Shown here: in pieces, positions 53,476 through 58,287 of the stretch
Position numbering within the stretch: position 1 is the first letter of the stretch
How the letters are laid out: each line of letters starts with the position of its first letter
Assembly: GCA_005502805.1 (NCBI GenBank)
Contig: SCMY01000019.1
Location: 1 to 58,287, forward strand
Length of the DNA stretch: 58,287 nucleotides
Direction: 5' to 3'
From: Rhizobiales bacterium 2SD
GTDB lineage: Bacteria > Pseudomonadota > Alphaproteobacteria > Rhizobiales > Beijerinckiaceae
Notes under the pieces: generated by a model
Databases searched by the model: none
Seen by the model: only the letters and a program-made list of their open reading frames with translations
What the model was told of the DNA's origin: nothing
Translations under genes and position numbers: made by a program

Positions 53476-53565
53476 GGACAGGTGGCAGAGTGGTTGAATG
53501 CACCGCACTCGAAATGCGGCATACCTGCAAGGGTATCGGGGGTTCAAATCCCTCCCTGTCCGCCA
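53476..53565 (+). tRNA. tRNA-Ser (CGA)
   Basis: A 90-base class II tRNA with acceptor GGACAGG paired with CCTGTCC, discriminator G and encoded CCA. Anticodon loop CTCGAAA gives anticodon CGA (serine UCG). The long variable arm (ATACCTGCAAGGGTAT) is the serine-type arm and the T-loop is GTTCAAATC. Confidence 0.97.
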
Positions 53566-53943
53566 CTTCTTTGATCTCACGCCAGTTCGTGTCGCTCACG
53601 GCTCCGGCGGAGTGGCCTTTCGGCCGGCCGCGCAGTCGCGCTCCTGATTCTGAGTTCGAATTTGCGCTCTCACTCTCTGCCGACTCTGCTCTAATACATT
53701 GAAAAGATGCATGATTCGGCGCTTCTGCCAAGGCTGCGGCCGAACTCGCCCGGCGCTGATCGAGCAGATCGCTGTTCGGCTGAAGCGCTCGGGCCCGCGA
53801 CCGCTGTTTCGCGCGGCGGAGTGGCGGTCGGCTGCGATGCCGGTCGACCGGCATCGCCGCGCGGAGCGAGCCTTTCGAGCGGCTTGACTCTCCCGGTGCC
53901 GCTGCGCCCATGATGTCCGGTGCAGGATAGCGTGGAGGGCTCG
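53566..53943. other. Intergenic gap without a supported gene
   Basis: 378 bases after tRNA-Ser. No convincing frame, RNA or repeat. It includes the ribosome site and presumably the promoter of the small coiled-coil gene. Confidence 0.45.
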
Positions 53944-54132
53944 ATGGACGGTAACCGCGAAGCGCTTGATGACGAGATCGCCCTCCTGCGCCGGCAGATT
54001 GCGGATTTGACGGAGCAGGCTACGGCGGCGTCCGGGGCCGGACAGGAAGACAGGCTGGCCGAGCTGCTCAACGAGAAGCAGGATCGTCTCGACATGTTGT
54101 TGAAGGAACGCGGCGACGGGGCGGGAGCGTAG
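53944..54132 (+). CDS. Small coiled-coil protein (62 residues)
   Basis: A short, highly charged protein, MDGNREALDDEIALLRRQIA onward, with heptad-like leucines through most of its length (EIALLRRQIADLTEQ; DRLAELLNEKQDRLDMLLKE). The ATG at 53944 has an excellent GGAGGG 4 bases upstream, which decides it over an earlier ATG at 53920. It resembles SlyX-sized coiled coils only in size, so no function is proposed. Dimer or trimer formation is expected. Confidence 0.7.
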   Translation: MDGNREALDDEIALLRRQIADLTEQATAASGAGQEDRLAELLNEKQDRLDMLLKERGDGAGA

Positions 54133-54680
54133 CACGTTCGCGCGCCTCTCACCGCGGGACGCTCTTTTAGCGCATTGTTCCGGTTGGCGCGGCAGGGCTG
54201 TCATGCCGGGGCAGCCTCCGGTAGACATTCATCAGGCTCGCTCCCACGCGGGCGGCAGGTGATGTCGATGGCCGTTTTCGAGCCTGATATGAGCGCCGCG
54301 CTTTCCTGGAATCGCGACGGGACGGAATGAATCTGGGAGAGGTTGCGGCAGATCCGCCACAGGCCAATGCCATCTGCGGATGTGAACCACCGTTCATTGC
54401 CTCTAGGTCGCCGCGAGCTAACCTGCCTCTGCGGCAAGGGGGGCTCGATGTCCGCATTCGTGGTCGCGCCGGCAGGCCATCGAGTCTGCGGTCTTCGTTG
54501 CGCGCCGGCGTTGACGCGGCGATGGCGGCTGCTCGGAGCGCATGACGTACCGCCCCCACATGTAGCCGGCGTGCAACATTATCCAAGAATCGCCGAGATT
54601 TCCGCTGTCGCCGAGAGGCTTTCCGCTACGGAAAGCGCTATGGCTCGATTCATATTTTATTAACCTACCGAGTTGTCCCG
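54133..54680. other. Intergenic gap upstream of the autotransporter
   Basis: 548 bases without a supported gene; frames here lack neighbours' codon bias and start sites. The last ~40 bases are AT-rich (CATATTTTATTAACC), as expected for a promoter and leader of the autotransporter gene. Confidence 0.45.
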
Positions 54681-57600
54681 ATGTCGAGCAATCACAAGAA
54701 CAATATCTGCTCCATCGACCCCATCCATAGATCTGGTCCTGCGGCGGGCGGCGGCCATAGCCCCGCATTCGGCTCTCGGTTTCGGGGGCGTAACGCGCTC
54801 AAGGCGTCGACCGCGCTCATCAGCCTGACCCTTCTGACCCTCGGCGCGGGATTGCTGAGCACGACCGAAGCCGTGATGGCCGGCGGCGGCGGTGGCGGCG
54901 GCGGGACGCAGGGTGGTAACGACCGCCGGTTCCTGCCCGGAGAAGATGGTGATCCGGGTGCGGTTGGCCAGGGCGGCGGCGGTGGCGGCGCGGGCATATC
55001 CGGTGGCAGCGGCGGCACGAGCGCCAGTGGCGGAACAGGCAGTGCCGGCGGAATCAACCCCGGAGATAACGGGAGCAACGGCGATCCGGGGTTTAGCTTT
55101 GGCACGGGGGGCGGCGGCGGTGGTGGCGGTGCGCATGGCCTGACAGGCTCGGCGTTTCCGCTCGCCGCTGTGAAGGGCGGCAATGGCGGCAATGGCGGCA
55201 ATGGCTCGTTCGTCGGTGGCGGTGGCGGCGGCGGCGGCGGTGGCGCCGGTGGTTGGGGCGCCATAATCACGGCGGCGGGACCGCTTGGCACGCTTGGCGG
55301 GACGATCACGGGCGGAACCGGCGGCACGGGCGGTTGGAGCGATTCTGCCCCCGGCTTTGGCGGCAGCGGCGGGCTCGGCCTGCAGGTGTCCGGCGGCCCC
55401 GGGACGACATTGACGATCGGCGTCGCCGTCCGGGGCGGTAGCGGCGGGGAGGGCGGAAGCAGCACGATCGCCGGTCCCGACGGCGCCACCGGCGGGGCCG
55501 GCGGCCTCGGCTTGTCCTTGGGCGGTGGCGTCGGGCTGACCACCATCGACGCCCCCGTCACCGGCGGAGCCGGTGGCGCCGGCGGCACCGGCGGCGTCTC
55601 CTCGTTTGGTGGCGTGGGCGGTGCCGGCGGCGCCGGCGTGAACGCTGGCGGCGGGATGATCACGGTCAACGCGGCCGTGTCCGGCGGTTCGAGCGGGACT
55701 GGCGGCTTCGGCGGCGGCGCCGCTGGCGGCGCGGGGGGGCGCGGCGCTGACGGCCAGGGCGGTATGGGTATCGCCGGCGATTCCCTCACCATCATTCTCG
55801 GCGCCAACGGCTCTATCGCGGGCGGGGTCGGGGCCGGCGGCCTCCGCGGCGACGCTTTGGCCCTGACCAGCAGCAACACGCTGACCGTTGCCGCCGCCGG
55901 CACGGCCAACATCGCCGGCGACATCAGGATCGGTATCAATATCGGCGCCAGCACGCTGACGCTCGACCAGAGCGCCGGCGTCGACGTCACCATCGCCAAC
56001 AACATCGTCGGCACCGGCGCGCTCGCCAAGGCGGGCGCGGGCATGGTGACGCTGACCGGCACGAACAGCTATGCCGGCGGGACGACGATCTCAGCGGGTG
56101 TGCTGTCGGTCTCGTCCGACGCCAATCTCGGCGCGTCTTCCGGCGGGCTCTTCCTATACGGTACGCCTATTGTCGGTGGAAACGGCGCCGGGGCGAATGC
56201 GGTTCTACGCACGACCTCAACCTTCGCCAGCGGCCGGAACATCACATTCGGTGACGGTCTGCTGAACAATAATGGCGGGCGGATTGAGACTGATGCAGGG
56301 ACAGAATTGACCCTGACCGGCTCGATTTCCGCCGTCGGCTTCACACCCAGCTTCATCAAGCAGGGTGCCGGCACGCTGGTGCTGACCGGAGACAGCTCGG
56401 CCGGTTATCAAGCGAGGACCTGGGTCAACGAGGGCACGCTGCGCATCGAGGCTGGCGGCAAGCTCGGTAACACGACCACTGGCGCACAGGCCTATATCAG
56501 CAATGGTGCGACCGCGATCGTCACCGGCCCGAACTCGGTCTGGGCGACCCCTGGCCAGATGAGGGTCGGCGAGAACGGCTCGGGCAGCTTGCGGATCGAG
56601 GATGGCGGCGCCGTCAACTCCGGTGATGGCGGTGGTGCCGCGATCGGCCTGGTCGGGCCCGGTGGAGTGGGCGCGGTGACGATCACCGGGGCCGGCTCGC
56701 AATGGCTCGGTCACGGGACGAACGTCTTCATCGGGCATTTCAATGCCGGCACGCTGACGCTGTCGGATGGCGGCAAGTTCGAACTCACTGGCGGCAGTGG
56801 CCCCAGCCCCACCACGCTCAATGCCGGCCTGACCTCCGGCGGCACGGCCGGCGGCACCATCAACATCGGCGCGGCCGAGGGCGATACGGCGACCGCGGCG
56901 GGCCAGCTCGTCGTCGATACGGTCGCGCTGAACACCAGCGCCAGCAAGCTGGTCTTCAACCATACCGGCAGCACCAGCTTCACGCCTGCGATCACCGGGC
57001 TCGGCTCGCTGCGCCAGATCGCCGGCGCGACCAATCTGTCCGGCGACAACGTCTATTCCGGCGAGACCCAGGTGCTGGGCGGACGGCTGGTTTCCGTCAA
57101 CTCGACCGGCTTCTCCCAAAATTCGGACTACACGATCGCGAGCGGAGCCGTGCTCGAGGTGCTCGACTTTCCCGGCATCTTCGCCACGGTCGGCTCGCTG
57201 TCCGGAGCCGGCGAGGTCGTGATCGGCACCGACGCTGTGCTCACCACGGGTTTCACCAACCGGAACGCGACCTTCTCCGGCAGCTTCTCCGGCAACGGCT
57301 CGCTCGAATTCACCGGTTCGGGCACGCAAGTCTACACCGGTACCGGCACACTCGGCGGCGATCTCTCGATCTGTGCCTGCGGCCCTTCCGGTACCGGCTC
57401 CTTCATCATCCGCGGCGGTTCATTGACCTTCGGTGGTCGCGCCATGGTGGATGCCGGCACGCTCGCCCTCGACCAGGGCGGCGCGCTGACGCTCGGCGGC
57501 GATATCGGGGTCACCGGCGGCACGCTCGTGGTCAGCCAGGGCAGCAGGCTCGACAACGGCCCGGCGGCCTTCTTCGTCGCCACGACCGTCCGCATCGAAG

Positions 57601-58287
57601 GCGCCAATACGCTGGTGACGACCGGCAATGTCCTGGCGATGGCAGTGGGCGGGCCGTTCGGTGCGGCCTCGGTCACGATCTCGGATGGCGCCACATTGAA
57701 CGGCAGCGGCGGGGCGGCCATCGGTGGCTTCGGCGCTTCGGCCTCCGCTCTGGTGACCGGCCTCGGCTCGCAGTGGATCGTCGGCGGCGGCGGGCTCCTG
57801 ATCGGCGGCTCGGGCTCGACCGACCCGGCTTCGGTCACGCTCGCCGAGGGAGGCGCGCTCGTCGTCGCCTCGGGCGATCTCGCCATCGCGGAGTTCGGCA
57901 CACTCAACATCGGCGCCGGCGGCAAGGCCGGCACTGTCACGCTGACGGCCGGCGCGATCCTCAATGACGGCGCGATCGTCGCCGACTTCACCGACAATGT
58001 GACGCTGGCCATGGCCATCATCGACCCCGGCATCGTCCCGGCCAGCGGTCGGGGGACGCTGACGAAGTTGGGTTCTGGTGTTTTGACGTTGTCGGGGGCC
58101 AATACGTATTTGGGTCCGACGGTTGTTTCGGGCGGCGTGCTTCGGGCCGGTGCGGCTGGCGCGTTTTCGGCGAGCTCTGCGGTGACGGTCGGAGCGGGCG
58201 GGCGGCTCGACCTTGCCGGCTTCGACCAGGTGATCGGCTCGCTGGCCGGGGCGGGATCGGTGACGCTGGGGGCGGGGAGGCTGACGG
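54681..58287 (+). CDS. Glycine-rich autotransporter adhesin (type Va), N-terminal ~1200 residues, open at window edge
   Basis: A surface protein secreted by the Sec route, then through its own C-terminal barrel, which lies beyond the window. Residues 1-67 form a long signal region (basic FRGRNALKAS, hydrophobic TALISLTLLTLGAGLL, cleavage near VMA). Residues ~67-370 are nearly all Gly, Ala, Thr and Ser in GGxGGxGG runs. Then come autotransporter-associated beta-strand repeats (LAKAGAGMVTLTGTNSYAGG; LTKLGSGVLTLSGANTYLGP) and T5SS/PEP-CTERM-type repeats (GSQWLGHGTNVFIGHFNAG; GSGSLRIEDGGAV), a right-handed beta-helix passenger. The frame stays open from 54681 to the end. The ATG has a weak ribosome site. 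A role in adhesion or biofilm is inferred from family. Confidence 0.85.
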   Translation, partial: MSSNHKNNICSIDPIHRSGPAAGGGHSPAFGSRFRGRNALKASTALISLTLLTLGAGLLSTTEAVMAGGGGGGGGTQGGNDRRFLPGEDGDPGAVGQGGGGGGAGISGGSGGTSASGGTGSAGGINPGDNGSNGDPGFSFGTGGGGGGGGAHGLTGSAFPLAAVKGGNGGNGGNGSFVGGGGGGGGGGAGGWGAIITAAGPLGTLGGTITGGTGGTGGWSDSAPGFGGSGGLGLQVSGGPGTTLTIGVAVRGGSGGEGGSSTIAGPDGATGGAGGLGLSLGGGVGLTTIDAPVTGGAGGAGGTGGVSSFGGVGGAGGAGVNAGGGMITVNAAVSGGSSGTGGFGGGAAGGAGGRGADGQGGMGIAGDSLTIILGANGSIAGGVGAGGLRGDALALTSSNTLTVAAAGTANIAGDIRIGINIGASTLTLDQSAGVDVTIANNIVGTGALAKAGAGMVTLTGTNSYAGGTTISAGVLSVSSDANLGASSGGLFLYGTPIVGGNGAGANAVLRTTSTFASGRNITFGDGLLNNNGGRIETDAGTELTLTGSISAVGFTPSFIKQGAGTLVLTGDSSAGYQARTWVNEGTLRIEAGGKLGNTTTGAQAYISNGATAIVTGPNSVWATPGQMRVGENGSGSLRIEDGGAVNSGDGGGAAIGLVGPGGVGAVTITGAGSQWLGHGTNVFIGHFNAGTLTLSDGGKFELTGGSGPSPTTLNAGLTSGGTAGGTINIGAAEGDTATAAGQLVVDTVALNTSASKLVFNHTGSTSFTPAITGLGSLRQIAGATNLSGDNVYSGETQVLGGRLVSVNSTGFSQNSDYTIASGAVLEVLDFPGIFATVGSLSGAGEVVIGTDAVLTTGFTNRNATFSGSFSGNGSLEFTGSGTQVYTGTGTLGGDLSICACGPSGTGSFIIRGGSLTFGGRAMVDAGTLALDQGGALTLGGDIGVTGGTLVVSQGSRLDNGPAAFFVATTVRIEGANTLVTTGNVLAMAVGGPFGAASVTISDGATLNGSGGAAIGGFGASASALVTGLGSQWIVGGGGLLIGGSGSTDPASVTLAEGGALVVASGDLAIAEFGTLNIGAGGKAGTVTLTAGAILNDGAIVADFTDNVTLAMAIIDPGIVPASGRGTLTKLGSGVLTLSGANTYLGPTVVSGGVLRAGAAGAFSASSAVTVGAGGRLDLAGFDQVIGSLAGAGSVTLGAGRLT

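Noticed and set aside
54777..56062. Long proline-rich minus-strand frame (456 residues) opposite the autotransporter
   Set aside because: It is the mirror of Gly codons (GGC read as GCC/CCG). The plus-strand frame has a signal peptide and recognisable repeats.
56702..57967. 421-residue plus-strand frame inside the autotransporter
   Set aside because: It is an Arg/His-rich shadow in another frame of the repeat region.

Overview
The window is a GC-rich stretch of an alphaproteobacterial chromosome, most like Hyphomicrobiales (Bosea/Boseaceae-type). Pointers are IalB, an aapJQM-type amino-acid transporter, an L21 protein with a helix-hairpin-helix tail, an rplU-rpmA-GNAT-obgE block, GlxA- and Lrp-type regulators, and two copies of an intergenic hairpin repeat. 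The genus is an inference from gene content; no rRNA is present.

Region 1 (1-12982, all minus strand) is a tightly packed run of ten genes, in transcription order: aconitase, NAD-type isocitrate dehydrogenase, an acetolactate-synthase-like ThDP enzyme, an iron alcohol dehydrogenase, PhaE, PhaC (class III PHA synthase), a fused acyl-CoA:acetate CoA-transferase, a phasin, an alpha/beta hydrolase, and acetyl-CoA synthetase (cut by the window edge). Read together they spell a possible dedicated route: citrate to isocitrate to 2-oxoglutarate to succinate semialdehyde to 4-hydroxybutyrate to 4-hydroxybutyryl-CoA to polyester. NADH made by IDH could be reused by the alcohol dehydrogenase, and acetate released by the CoA-transferase could be re-activated by Acs. 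The 2-oxoglutarate decarboxylase and 4-hydroxybutyrate dehydrogenase activities are inferred from context, not proven. This is the most exciting item in the window.

Region 2 (13000-19350): a divergent response regulator / histidine kinase / binding-protein trio (PgtABC-like layout), then a KtrB/KtrA potassium uptake pair, decayed insertion-sequence fragments and tRNA-Gly(GCC).

Region 3 (19700-28400): ProXp-ala-type deacylase, thioredoxin-TPR (CnoX-like), LON-N-domain protein, UMF1-type MFS carrier, a hypothetical protein, an AceE/MdeB-like E1 enzyme divergent from an Lrp-family regulator, and a GlxA/AraC regulator divergent from a DUF1272 zinc-ribbon protein across a palindrome.

Region 4 (28400-34400): patatin-like hydrolase divergent from 3-hydroxybutyrate dehydrogenase and acetoacetate decarboxylase (a ketone-body / PHB mobilisation locus), then an uncharacterised set of three small membrane-anchored proteins facing a polytopic membrane protein.

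Region 5 (34400-53600): amino-acid ABC transporter (aapJ, Q, M without the ATPase), serine hydrolase, lone ModA-like binding protein, cytidine-deaminase-like protein, M20 amidohydrolase, three GNATs, DSD1-type PLP enzyme, MsbA-like ABC exporter, DHA2-type MFS exporter, IalB, ObgE, L27, L21 and tRNA-Ser(CGA).

Region 6 (53900-58287): a 62-residue coiled-coil protein and the first ~1200 residues of a glycine-rich autotransporter whose C-terminus lies outside the window.
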